A DNA stretch of 17,422 bases, taken from assembly GCA_009779295.1 (NCBI GenBank), contig WREN01000012.1, positions 1 through 17,422 of the forward strand. The letters are read 5' to 3'. The notes beneath the pieces are model-generated. The model searched no databases, was not told where the DNA came from, and saw only the letters and a program-made list of their open reading frames with translations. Numbering within the stretch: the stretch's first letter is position 1; the number at the start of each line of letters is the position of its first letter. Shown one piece after another: positions 9,056 through 16,311 of the stretch. Source of the DNA: Oscillospiraceae bacterium. GTDB taxonomy: Bacteria; Bacillota; Clostridia; Oscillospirales; CAG-272. The position numbers and the translations under genes are program-made.

Positions 9056-10534
9056 ATGAATTTTACCAGATTTTTGCTTTTAGTTTTAGTTTTATTATTT
9101 ATCGTCGGCTGCGCAACTAATGACAAACCGCCGGCGGAAACTAAAAAACCGGAGGGCGAAACCGCCGAAACCGAAACCGGACCTATAATATACAAAGCGG
9201 ATTATCTGCCTGATGCGGATTACGGCGGGTACGAATTCCGGATTGTTGCCGTTGTGCCCGATAGTTTGAGTACAATGCACACGTATTTTGAAGTTGAGAA
9301 AGAAACGGGCGACATCGTAGATGACGCCATCTTTGCGCGGAACAGAATAATCGAGGAAAAGTATAACGTAAAATTTATACAGATCGACCTCCCGAACTAC
9401 GGAGGATTATTGCCTTTATTTACCAAGAATGTTTTATCAAGTTCCGACGATTTTGATTTATGTATGATGATAAGCATGTTTGCGTGGGATGAAGCGTTAA
9501 AAGGCACAATAGTGCCGGTAAAAGATCTGCCGTATCTTGATATTAACCAACCGTGGTATGTTCAGGAAGTGAACCGCCAAAAGACGATCGCGGGAAAGAC
9601 GCTCCTCGCGTTCAGCGACGAATGTTTAAATATGCTGGAACAAACGGTTTGCGTCATGTTCAACAAGGGATTAAAAACCGATTTCGATTTAGAGGATATG
9701 TATAAACTTGTGGAGGACAACAAGTGGACGGTGGATAAATTCTTCGAGATGGTCAGTGTTGTTCCGGCGGATTTAAACGGCGACGGGGTAATGACGGAAA
9801 CGGACAGGTACGGAATTGTTTCGACGTTCGATTTCTTTTACTCCACATGCTGGATAGGCAGCGGGATCAGCGCAATCGAAAAAGACGCGGACGATCTGCT
9901 TGTTTATAACCGCAATCCGGAAAAACTATATGGTTTGCTCGACAAGCTGTACCGGAATATCCACGAGGGACCGAAAGTTTTCTTCGAAGCGCATGTTGAC
10001 AAAGCTCCTTCGTTCGGCAACATGGACAAATATGACATACCTGTACAGCAGTTCGCTAATAATCAGGGCTTATTCGGAGTGCTTACCCTTTCTTCCGTTC
10101 AGGGTTTGCGCGGAATGGAAACGGACTTCGGCATACTGCCGTTCCCTAAATACGACGAAAAGCAGGAGAAATATTACTCGAACGTTTTGGACGGCTGGAT
10201 AAACTGCGTGCCCATAACAAATACGGATTTCGAAATGACAAGCGTAATCATGGAAGCCCTCGCGGTTGAGTCGAGGAATCTCGTACTGCCCGCGTATTTG
10301 GAAACGGCGCTGCGCACGAAATATTCGCGCGACGATGAATCGCTGGAAATGCTCAACATAATCGAACAGGGCAGGACGGTGGATTTTGGATTGCATATAA
10401 TTGTAAGGACGCCGCTTGTAAATCAAGGAATCGCCGTCCAAAAAAACAATTTCGCTTCTCAGGTTGAAAAAGACAGAAATAAAATAGATAAATTGCTTAG
10501 CGATTACAATGAAGCGGCGTTATTATTAGATTAA
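9056..10534 (+). CDS. Extracellular solute-binding lipoprotein (SBP family 1-like), probably sugar-binding
   Basis: The 492-residue product has a hydrophobic signal peptide with lipobox IVGC (Cys19), then a linker rich in Pro, Glu and Thr (about 20-42), and a two-lobed binding-protein body. YGGYEFRIV (56-64), DAIFARNRIIEEKYNV (90-105) and NKWTVDKFFEMV (222-233) are typical of the large solute-binding lipoproteins that clostridia use for oligosaccharide uptake. Residues 239-250 (D-x-N-x-D-G-x-x-T-x-x-D) form an EF-hand-like loop often seen as a calcium site in this group. No permease or ATPase genes accompany it, so it must borrow transport partners encoded elsewhere. AAGGAGG five bases upstream marks the start. 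It is 11 bp after the VOC gene and 34 bp before the GH42-like gene. The ligand is unknown. Confidence 0.85.
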   Translation: MNFTRFLLLVLVLLFIVGCATNDKPPAETKKPEGETAETETGPIIYKADYLPDADYGGYEFRIVAVVPDSLSTMHTYFEVEKETGDIVDDAIFARNRIIEEKYNVKFIQIDLPNYGGLLPLFTKNVLSSSDDFDLCMMISMFAWDEALKGTIVPVKDLPYLDINQPWYVQEVNRQKTIAGKTLLAFSDECLNMLEQTVCVMFNKGLKTDFDLEDMYKLVEDNKWTVDKFFEMVSVVPADLNGDGVMTETDRYGIVSTFDFFYSTCWIGSGISAIEKDADDLLVYNRNPEKLYGLLDKLYRNIHEGPKVFFEAHVDKAPSFGNMDKYDIPVQQFANNQGLFGVLTLSSVQGLRGMETDFGILPFPKYDEKQEKYYSNVLDGWINCVPITNTDFEMTSVIMEALAVESRNLVLPAYLETALRTKYSRDDESLEMLNIIEQGRTVDFGLHIIVRTPLVNQGIAVQKNNFASQVEKDRNKIDKLLSDYNEAALLLD

Positions 10535-10568
10535 AATTATAAACGAAAAAATAAAAGGAGAATAAGAA

Positions 10569-12542
10569 ATGGAAGCAAAAAATTCAATACGCGTACATTA
10601 CGCGGCGGCGGAAAACGAAGCTATGTTTCTGGAGTTGATGGGCGCGCTGCGGGATTATAAGGAAATGAAAACGCAAATCACATTTTTTATGGCGGTTTCA
10701 CATCCACCCATGCCGCTCGAAAAGGCGGTAGAACAAGCGGATATCCTCGGCAAGCGAATGGTAACGGCTCGCGAATACGGTTTTGAAAGCGGAATAAATA
10801 TTTTATCAACTCTCGGACACCACGAGGAGAATTTGGATAATTCCCTCAAGGGCGATTTCATGCCCATGACGAATATCGAAGGGCATTTGTGTATGGGATC
10901 GTTCTGCCCGAATGACGAAAAGTTCCGCGGGCATATCGAAAAGCTGTACAAATTGATTGTTGCGGCCGATCCCGATTATATCTGGATCGACGACGACGTT
11001 CGGTTCTTCCACGGCCCTATCGGAGCGGGATGTTACTGCGATAACTGCCTTGATATTTTCGAACAGGAGTACGGCGTTAAATACACGCGCGCAGAATTGA
11101 AAGCGGCGTTCGCGGATAAAGACGCGAAAGGCGAACTCGATTTAAATCTCAATTGGCTTCAGCATAACAGAAACACTTTAAACAAATTATTTACGCTGAT
11201 AGAAAAAGTGGTGACCGAAAATTCAAAACGGGTAATCGGTTTGGGATTTATGACGGGCGAACGCTACTACGAAGGCTACGGTTTCGCGGAAATCGCCGAA
11301 ATTTTGAGAGGGAAAGTGAATCGTCCGGTGTGGTGGAGACCGGGCGGCGGAGCTTATTCGGACGAACCGCTGTACGCATTGATACATAAATCGCACGAAA
11401 TCGGACGGCAAACGTCGCTTTTGCCGCAATATGTTGACATAATCCAATCCGAAATCGAATGTTTTCCGTATCAAATATTGAAGAAATCGCCTTCCGCAAT
11501 TGCATTGGAAGCCGCTTCTCATATAGCCGGAGGCTGCACAGGCGCGGCGTATAATATAATCTGCCCGATGAATACAGGCGAAACCCCGAAAGATTTTGTG
11601 CCGATGTTCGACAAGTTAGCGAAAGTTCAACCGTTCTGCGATATGTTAGTCAACGCTTTCGGGCGGATTCCGCCGACGGGCGTTTATACCGGCTGGACAA
11701 CCGATTTGTGGGCTGTGAAAGGCGATCCCGGGAATTACGCGAGGGAAATTTTGGAACTCGGTCTTCCGGCGGCATACAATCCGGATTACGCCTGCGCGAC
11801 GGTTTTGGGCGGCGACTCGGTCAAAGCGATGAAACCAAGCATGATTGAGAAAACGCTTTCGGGCGGAGTTTATTTAGACGCGAGAGCGTTGAACTGCCTT
11901 AACAGTTTAGGCTACGGCGAACTGACCGGGTTTGAAGCGAAAGGATTTATAACCAAAGACTGCATTGAATCATCCGTGGCGCACCCTCTGAATGAAGGAA
12001 TCCCGGCGGGTTCGGAACGCAATTGCTATCAGGCGTTCTATCACGGGGACGCGGCTATTATTGAACCGACGAATTCAAAAGCAGAAATTTTATCCTACAT
12101 GAAGGATTACAGCGAGAACGTAATATCCGCTTGTTCGTGGGGCGTTTTTGAAAATTCGATCGGCGGCCGGATTTGTATCGCCGGATATTATCCGTGGGGA
12201 TTTGTGCAGAGCCGTACGAAATTCAGGCAGCTTAACAATATCTTCGGGTATCTTTCAAGAAATACTTTGCCGTCAATGTCGGGAAGTTATGCAAGGTTGT
12301 ATAACTGGACACGGATTTTGGATAACGGCGATTTGGCGACAGCCGTAATCAACGGCAGTTTGGAAACTTTAAAAGACACGGTAATATTATTAAAAACAAA
12401 CTCCGTGCGCTGCGTAGCGTATGATATGAACTGCGAGAAAATGGAATGTAAATTAGTATTGGATAAATGCCGTGACGGATATAACGCGTTTTCCATACCG
12501 GTTATTCAACCATGGCAAATGGTTTTCATTAGAAATTTGTAA
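10569..12542 (+). CDS. GH42-like (clan GH-A) glycoside hydrolase family protein, function unproven
   Basis: This 657-residue cytoplasmic protein (no signal peptide) has an N-terminal TIM-barrel-like region to about residue 370, a Rossmann-like middle (about 370-560) and a beta-rich end (about 590-657). That is the three-domain plan of GH42 beta-galactosidases. C155, C157 and C160 in AGCYCDNCLDIFEQEYG reproduce the CxCxxC zinc cluster of GH42, with C108 (or C113) as the likely fourth ligand. The GH42 acid/base Asn-Glu pair, expected just before this cluster, is not visible; the strand reads DYIWIDDDVRF (136-146). E295 or E297 in QSEIE could be the nucleophile. It may therefore be an active enzyme with altered chemistry, or a sister family. 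It is the third gene of the operon, with AAGGAG upstream. The fold call is moderate; the substrate is unknown. Confidence 0.62.
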   Translation: MEAKNSIRVHYAAAENEAMFLELMGALRDYKEMKTQITFFMAVSHPPMPLEKAVEQADILGKRMVTAREYGFESGINILSTLGHHEENLDNSLKGDFMPMTNIEGHLCMGSFCPNDEKFRGHIEKLYKLIVAADPDYIWIDDDVRFFHGPIGAGCYCDNCLDIFEQEYGVKYTRAELKAAFADKDAKGELDLNLNWLQHNRNTLNKLFTLIEKVVTENSKRVIGLGFMTGERYYEGYGFAEIAEILRGKVNRPVWWRPGGGAYSDEPLYALIHKSHEIGRQTSLLPQYVDIIQSEIECFPYQILKKSPSAIALEAASHIAGGCTGAAYNIICPMNTGETPKDFVPMFDKLAKVQPFCDMLVNAFGRIPPTGVYTGWTTDLWAVKGDPGNYAREILELGLPAAYNPDYACATVLGGDSVKAMKPSMIEKTLSGGVYLDARALNCLNSLGYGELTGFEAKGFITKDCIESSVAHPLNEGIPAGSERNCYQAFYHGDAAIIEPTNSKAEILSYMKDYSENVISACSWGVFENSIGGRICIAGYYPWGFVQSRTKFRQLNNIFGYLSRNTLPSMSGSYARLYNWTRILDNGDLATAVINGSLETLKDTVILLKTNSVRCVAYDMNCEKMECKLVLDKCRDGYNAFSIPVIQPWQMVFIRNL

Positions 12543-12591
12543 AAGCAGAAAAATTTTGTAAAACCACCCAATGAAACATCACGCAAACGCA

Positions 12592-12623
12592 CTTTATATA
12601 CAAGCGAAGCAGGTGATATAAAG
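12592..12623 (+). promoter_or_regulatory. Possible hairpin exposing the ribosome site of the sigma gene in its loop
   Basis: CTTTATAT (12592-12599) and ATATAAAG (12616-12623) are perfectly complementary and enclose a 16-base loop that contains the ribosome site AGGTG (12611-12615). The ATG follows two bases after the stem. The stem is almost all A/U and weak, so an effect on translation is uncertain. Confidence 0.3.
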
Positions 12624-12625
12624 TA

Positions 12626-14197
12626 ATGAGCAGAAATGATAATATTAACGATATACTGACGGCGTATATTGAACGCATTTACGGGTACAGCATAAAACAC
12701 ACTTTTTCCCGCGACGAAGCCGACGAACTGTCGCAGGAGATTTTATTTACGGTTATAAAACAGTTTCCGACGCTCTCGGACAAAGAAAAATTTGAGCCGT
12801 GGCTGTGGGGCATAGCGGGCAACGTGACAAAAGTTTTCAGGCGCAAACAGGGAAAACAGCGCGCGATGTGTTCCTTTGATTCACTTGAAATATGGTACGC
12901 AGATGAATATCCGTTCATAGACGATGAGATTTATGAGCAAATGCGAAAAAAAATAACGCAGCTGTCAAAGATATACAGAGATATTATCGTCCTGCATTAT
13001 TATGATAACCTATCCTGCCGCCAAATCGCCGAAAAGTTGAATATACCCGAAGGCACCGTAACATGGCGGCTGTCCGAAGGTCGAAGAAAACTTAAAGAGG
13101 AGTGTGTTAGCATGAATATACCAATAACAGAAAACGCGTTAAGACCTGTTTCCTTGAAAATATCCATACACGGCAACGGAAACTATGACGGCAAAGAGAA
13201 ACCGTTCCCCGACACTTTCATAAATGACGCCCTTTCGCAGAATATTTTATACCATTGTTATTCAGAATCAAAAACCGTAGAGGATCTATCGAAACTATGC
13301 GGAGTTCCGGCGTTTTATATCGAAGACACGATAAACAGATTGTTATACCGTGAAGCGGTGACGGAACCGGTAAAAGGCAAATATCAAACCGATTTTCTCA
13401 TCTACGGCGACGAACAGGCGGAGTACGCCGAGAAAGCATTTAACATAATCGGCGAAATTGCGGATGAATTTTGCGATACTTTAAAAAAATTCACGGAAGA
13501 TGTACTGGAGTTAAACATATACACAGCCGGAAAATCCGCAAACGAACTATGTTATTTGTTCGGGATTCTCGTCATGGAATATTTAAACGGAAAATATAAC
13601 CCGTTGAAGCAGGTTCCGTATAAGGTCAAATATGACGGCAGCGAATGGAAATATCACGGTCACATTGTGGGCGCGAAAAAGAATCCGGGGATGGGTTGTC
13701 AAAAAAGTTTGAATTTGGGAAGCGAAGGCAGTTGTTCGCACTATTCTTATTGGTTTGCCGAGTTCGCAAACCGGTCGATGATGTATGATTTTCAAATCAA
13801 CGTATGCGAGAAAATATTTTTCGGTCAGGAACTTTCTGAAAAAGAGAAAGAAATTGCCGCGGTCTTAATCAAGGACGGGCAGTTGAAACGTCAATCCGAC
13901 GAACAAATCACAATTGAAATACCATTCTTCACATTGGAACAAAAGAAAGCGTTTGACGTTTTAGCCGATAAATATTTCGCCGGTACCGCTCCCAAAATCG
14001 CAGATATTGTTAAGAGATATACAAACGGATATATAAAATTGTTCCCGAAACATCTGAAAGAAGATGCCGAAATGGCGATGTATTTCTTTTTCACCGGTGG
14101 CTTTTACGCGAACATAATAATGATCGCCCAAGACAAAAACCTGCTCGATAAACCGTCCCCCAATAGTTTCTGCGATGTGATCGTTCAATATAAGTAA
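12626..14197 (+). CDS. ECF-type sigma factor with long C-terminal extension
   Basis: Residues about 8-75 form sigma-70 region 2 (RDEADELSQEILFTVIKQFP, then EPWLWGIAGNVTKVFRRKQ). Residues about 108-158 form region 4 (LSKIYRDIIVLHYYDNLSCRQIAEKLNIPEGTVTWRLSEGRRKLKEE). A normal ECF sigma factor would end near 165-190, but this protein continues to residue 523. The extension starts with a probable winged helix (about 202-250, VEDLSKLCGVPAFYIEDTINRLL) and then a mixed helical region of no family I recognise, with cysteines at 358 and 370. An in-frame AGAGGAG-N9-ATG (ATG at 13112, residue 163) sits exactly at the junction, so a separate C-terminal product is possible. No anti-sigma gene is adjacent; the extension may do that job (inference). 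It begins 83 bp after the GH42-like gene with no clear terminator between, so read-through is possible. Confidence 0.8.
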   Translation: MSRNDNINDILTAYIERIYGYSIKHTFSRDEADELSQEILFTVIKQFPTLSDKEKFEPWLWGIAGNVTKVFRRKQGKQRAMCSFDSLEIWYADEYPFIDDEIYEQMRKKITQLSKIYRDIIVLHYYDNLSCRQIAEKLNIPEGTVTWRLSEGRRKLKEECVSMNIPITENALRPVSLKISIHGNGNYDGKEKPFPDTFINDALSQNILYHCYSESKTVEDLSKLCGVPAFYIEDTINRLLYREAVTEPVKGKYQTDFLIYGDEQAEYAEKAFNIIGEIADEFCDTLKKFTEDVLELNIYTAGKSANELCYLFGILVMEYLNGKYNPLKQVPYKVKYDGSEWKYHGHIVGAKKNPGMGCQKSLNLGSEGSCSHYSYWFAEFANRSMMYDFQINVCEKIFFGQELSEKEKEIAAVLIKDGQLKRQSDEQITIEIPFFTLEQKKAFDVLADKYFAGTAPKIADIVKRYTNGYIKLFPKHLKEDAEMAMYFFFTGGFYANIIMIAQDKNLLDKPSPNSFCDVIVQYK

Positions 14198-14257
14198 CGT
14201 TACAACGCTAAAAACATTAATTTTTTAGATATTTTTAAGTATATAAACTAAACATAT

Positions 14258-14293
14258 AAACGCCGCAAAGTTTAACTTAACTCTGCGGCGTTT
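14258..14293 (+). terminator. Intrinsic terminator after the ECF sigma gene
   Basis: AAACGCCGCA (14258-14267) pairs with TGCGGCGTTT (14284-14293) around a 16-base loop, with a T-rich stretch following. It lies 60 bp beyond the stop at 14197. The loop contains a further small inverted repeat, AAGTT/AACTT (14268-14278). Confidence 0.8.
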
Positions 14294-14314
14294 TGACTTG
14301 ATTATTCTTTGATA

Positions 14315-14497
14315 TCATTTATTCCTATACTTCTTGTAATACCATTTGAACTCTCGGTAATGCGACAAATGATACATCACCGCTATCGTCATTATCTCGC
14401 TCAACGCCATCTTCGTCTTTTGTATTACTGGCGCTTCGCCCATTATCATGTTCTTTTCGTACTCTATGCTAAAATCGTCTATATCGCAGAATACTGG
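14315..14497 (-). pseudogene. IS982-like transposase remnant (N-terminal fragment)
   Basis: On the complement strand the frame from 14497 down to TGA at 14317-14315 encodes about 60 residues. They read VFCDIDDFSIEYEK near the start and LSEIMTIAVMYHLSHYREFKWYY near the end. This is the characteristic N-terminus of IS982-family transposases (a DIDDF block, then LS.SEIMTI...H.S.YR.FK.YY). An in-frame TAA lies immediately upstream and there is no start codon. The DDE catalytic region is missing because the frame stops right after the N-terminal block. No terminal inverted repeats were identified. It is a relic of a past insertion. Confidence 0.72.
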
Positions 14498-14559
14498 TTA
14501 TTACGGCGTTTATCTGGCTGACAAATGTTCAAGCTATCACGAATTGCAGGGATAACGCA

Positions 14560-14814
14560 TTGGAGGAATTACGTTCTAACAAGGGGTACAACGAATTAAA
14601 ATCAAAACAGGACGGTCTGCGTACCGAATTGGAAGCCGTCATCAGCCCCGAAGCCCAAGCGGTTTTAGATAAGTTTTTAGAAGTTGTTGTAGCCGTTAAA
14701 GCGATGGAGTGTAACAGGACGCTCCTGTGCGGGCTTACAACTTCGGTAGAAATACACAAGCGTTTTGACGCTTCTACCGACGAATATAAGGCGTTCGCAA
14801 AGGAATACTTATAA
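14560..14814 (+). CDS. Small helical protein of unknown function (TTG start)
   Basis: I do not recognise this 84-residue protein with certainty. It is predicted mostly helical: ELRSNKGYNELKSKQDGLRTELEAVISPEAQAVLDKFLEVVVAVKAMECNR resembles the small helical DUF6809-like proteins scattered in clostridial accessory regions. No signal peptide or membrane segment is seen. The TTG start is chosen because AGGG lies eight bases upstream; the frame stays open further upstream with no better start. The overlapping minus-strand frame (14529-14855) is less protein-like. It lies just beyond the IS982-like relic, which suggests accessory DNA. Confidence 0.45.
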   Translation: MEELRSNKGYNELKSKQDGLRTELEAVISPEAQAVLDKFLEVVVAVKAMECNRTLLCGLTTSVEIHKRFDASTDEYKAFAKEYL

Positions 14815-14858
14815 TACGTTAAACAAAAAATATTGCAAAGGGGAAGATAAGCCATAAC

Positions 14859-14893
14859 TTATGCCGTGCCAACTTTTTTCAAGCATGGCGCAT
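14859..14893 (+). repeat. Imperfect inverted repeat upstream of the HTH/YhcG promoter
   Basis: TATGC-CG-TGC on the left and GCA-TGGC-GCATA on the right can pair imperfectly around a T-rich loop. It lies between the small helical protein gene and the HTH/YhcG promoter. A role as a weak terminator or as part of a mobile-element end is possible but not shown. Confidence 0.3.
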
Positions 14894-14944
14894 ACAAGGA
14901 GCAGAGCGATTGGCGGCTTCATAAAAAAATTTACAAAATAAGTC

Positions 14945-14973
14945 TTGTATTATTGCGATAGAACGCATATAAT
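14945..14973 (+). promoter_or_regulatory. Sigma-A promoter of the HTH / YhcG unit
   Basis: TTGTAT (14945-14950), a 17-base spacer and TATAAT (14968-14973) form a good promoter. The expected start is near 14980, followed by a short leader and the GGGGAGGT ribosome site before the ATG at 15016. A TTGTACAA palindrome falls in the early leader. Confidence 0.75.
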
Positions 14974-15015
14974 TATTACGTCAATGTTTGTACAAGCATA
15001 ACGGGGAGGTATAAA

Positions 15016-15219
15016 ATGATTGGTTATATTCAAGCAGAGGAAGCCGCTAAACGGTGGAATATTTCGATTAGGCAAATCCAAAATTTATGTAAAACAGGAC
15101 GCATAGACGGCGCTGTAAAATTCGGCACAACATGGGCTGTTCCCGAAACCGCCGAAAAACCTACACGCACAGGCAAAGGAAAACCGGGACGCAAAACAAA
15201 AACAAGCGAGGTAAACTAA
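15016..15219 (+). CDS. Small helix-turn-helix (MerR/excisionase-type) DNA-binding protein
   Basis: This 67-residue protein contains YIQAEEAAKRWNISIRQIQNLCKTGRIDGAVKFGTTWAVP (4-43), the excisionase/MerR-like winged helix in which the helix-turn-helix is followed by a short wing ending in W.VP. The basic tail (about 44-65, rich in Lys, Arg and Thr) probably adds non-specific DNA contact. The gene sits one base before the YhcG-type nuclease gene, so the two are translationally linked. A regulator of the nuclease or a DNA-targeting partner is the likely role (inference). The GGGGAGG site supports the start. Confidence 0.8.
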   Translation: MIGYIQAEEAAKRWNISIRQIQNLCKTGRIDGAVKFGTTWAVPETAEKPTRTGKGKPGRKTKTSEVN

Positions 15220-15220
15220 A

Positions 15221-16249
15221 ATGGACTTGATGAACACCGAACAAATTTTATTTGAAAAAATTTCCGCAATGATTGAACAGAGCCGACGCACTATTTATGT
15301 TCATGCAAGCGGCGCGACTGTTATGTTGTTTTGGGAAATCGGCAGACATATTAACAGCGATATTTTAGAAAATAAACGCGCTGATTACGGCAAAAAGATT
15401 GTGTCGGCGTTATCGACACAATTAAAAGAAAAACACGGGAGCAGTTTTGCCGTTCGGAATTTGCGACGCATGATGCAGTTTGCGGAGCAATTCCCAAATT
15501 TTGAAATTGTGTCGATGACATCGACACAATTATGTTGGTCGCATTTTATTGAAGTTTTACCGTTAAAAACACAAGAAGCAAAAATATATTATTTAAGTGA
15601 AGCCGCCGAAAAACTCGCAAGCGTTGTACAGCTACGGGAAATGATTTCACGCAAGGCATACGAACGAAGGGAGATTGCCGACACACAAATTACGGCAGGC
15701 TCACCGATTCCGTTCGGCACGTTCAAAGACCCATACCTTTTTGATGTACTCGGCATAAAGGACGAATATCTTGAAGCTGATATAGAAGAAGCCATTATCC
15801 GCGAAATAGAAAAATTTATTTTGGAATTTGGCAAAGGATTTGCGTTTGTTGAACGGCAAAAGCGTATGATAATTGACGTAGAAGATTTCAAATTAGATTT
15901 GCTTATGTATAACCGTAACTTGAAACGGTTGATTGCGGTTGAAATAAAACGGGAACAGTTTGACGCATCTTTTTCGGGGCAAATGAAACTGTACTTAAAA
16001 TGGCTGAACCGTTACGAACGCAAAGAGGGCGAGAATGAACCCATTGGGGTTATCCTTTGTGCAGGCGGAAACCACCGTGAAAAAATCGAACTTTTGGAAA
16101 TGGATAAGGATGGAATTTTGGTAGCCGAATACTGGACAGCCCTGCCGCCCAAAGCGGAGTTTGAACAAAAAATACAAGCGATACTTTCCGAAACCCGTGA
16201 GCGGTTGGCGCAAAGAAAATTGCTTTTATCGGGCGAAAATGATAATTAA
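15221..16249 (+). CDS. YhcG/DUF1016-family PD-(D/E)xK nuclease
   Basis: This 342-residue protein has the usual length for YhcG. An N-terminal DUF1016 helical domain (about 5-150) includes FWEIGRHI (37-44), GSSFAVRNLRRMMQFAEQFP (73-92) and LCWSHFIEVLPLK (104-116), all family hallmarks. The C-terminal nuclease domain carries the PD-(D/E)xK residues D226 (DFKLDLLMYNR) and E241-x-K243 (IAVEIKRE), so it appears intact. YhcG proteins are often found near restriction systems or on mobile DNA and are suspected to act in defence or DNA processing; the target is not established. It is the second gene of the HTH unit, with a GAGGT ribosome site inside the end of the preceding gene. The coding sequence contains two related inverted repeats (about 15398-15422 and 15505-15531). 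Confidence 0.9.
   Translation: MDLMNTEQILFEKISAMIEQSRRTIYVHASGATVMLFWEIGRHINSDILENKRADYGKKIVSALSTQLKEKHGSSFAVRNLRRMMQFAEQFPNFEIVSMTSTQLCWSHFIEVLPLKTQEAKIYYLSEAAEKLASVVQLREMISRKAYERREIADTQITAGSPIPFGTFKDPYLFDVLGIKDEYLEADIEEAIIREIEKFILEFGKGFAFVERQKRMIIDVEDFKLDLLMYNRNLKRLIAVEIKREQFDASFSGQMKLYLKWLNRYERKEGENEPIGVILCAGGNHREKIELLEMDKDGILVAEYWTALPPKAEFEQKIQAILSETRERLAQRKLLLSGENDN
15505..15531. repeat. 27-bp inverted repeat inside the YhcG gene, related to one at 15398-15422
   Basis: AATTGTGTCGATG (15505-15517) and CATCGACACAATT (15519-15531) are perfect complements around one central base. A weaker copy, ATTGTGTCG (15398-15406) and CGACACAAT (15414-15422) with a seven-base loop, lies about 107 bp upstream. 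Both encode similar peptide stretches (IVSALSTQL and IVSMTSTQL). Confidence 0.7.
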
Positions 16250-16311
16250 AAATAATTCAATTAATCTAATTATGAATAAAATTATTACAATATGACAATG
16301 AGGGAAATATC

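Noticed and set aside
12572..12600. ECF-type promoter (TGAAAC at 12572-12577) for sigma autoregulation
   Set aside because: No matching -10 element (CGTC/CGTA-like) lies 16-18 bases downstream, so the box alone is not convincing.
14309..14521. Plus-strand frame of 70 codons
   Set aside because: It is the shadow of the IS982-like relic on the other strand, which matches a known family.
14529..14855. Minus-strand frame of 108 codons
   Set aside because: It overlaps the plus-strand small helical protein, which has a better ribosome site and a more protein-like composition.
14860..14940. Short ATG frame of about 26 codons between the helical protein and the HTH promoter
   Set aside because: The ribosome site is poor and the peptide resembles nothing known; it overlaps an imperfect inverted repeat.
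16250..16311. AT-only inverted repeat AATAATT/AATTATT after the YhcG gene as a terminator
   Set aside because: It has no G/C pairs and no T-run; such repeats arise by chance in AT-rich DNA.
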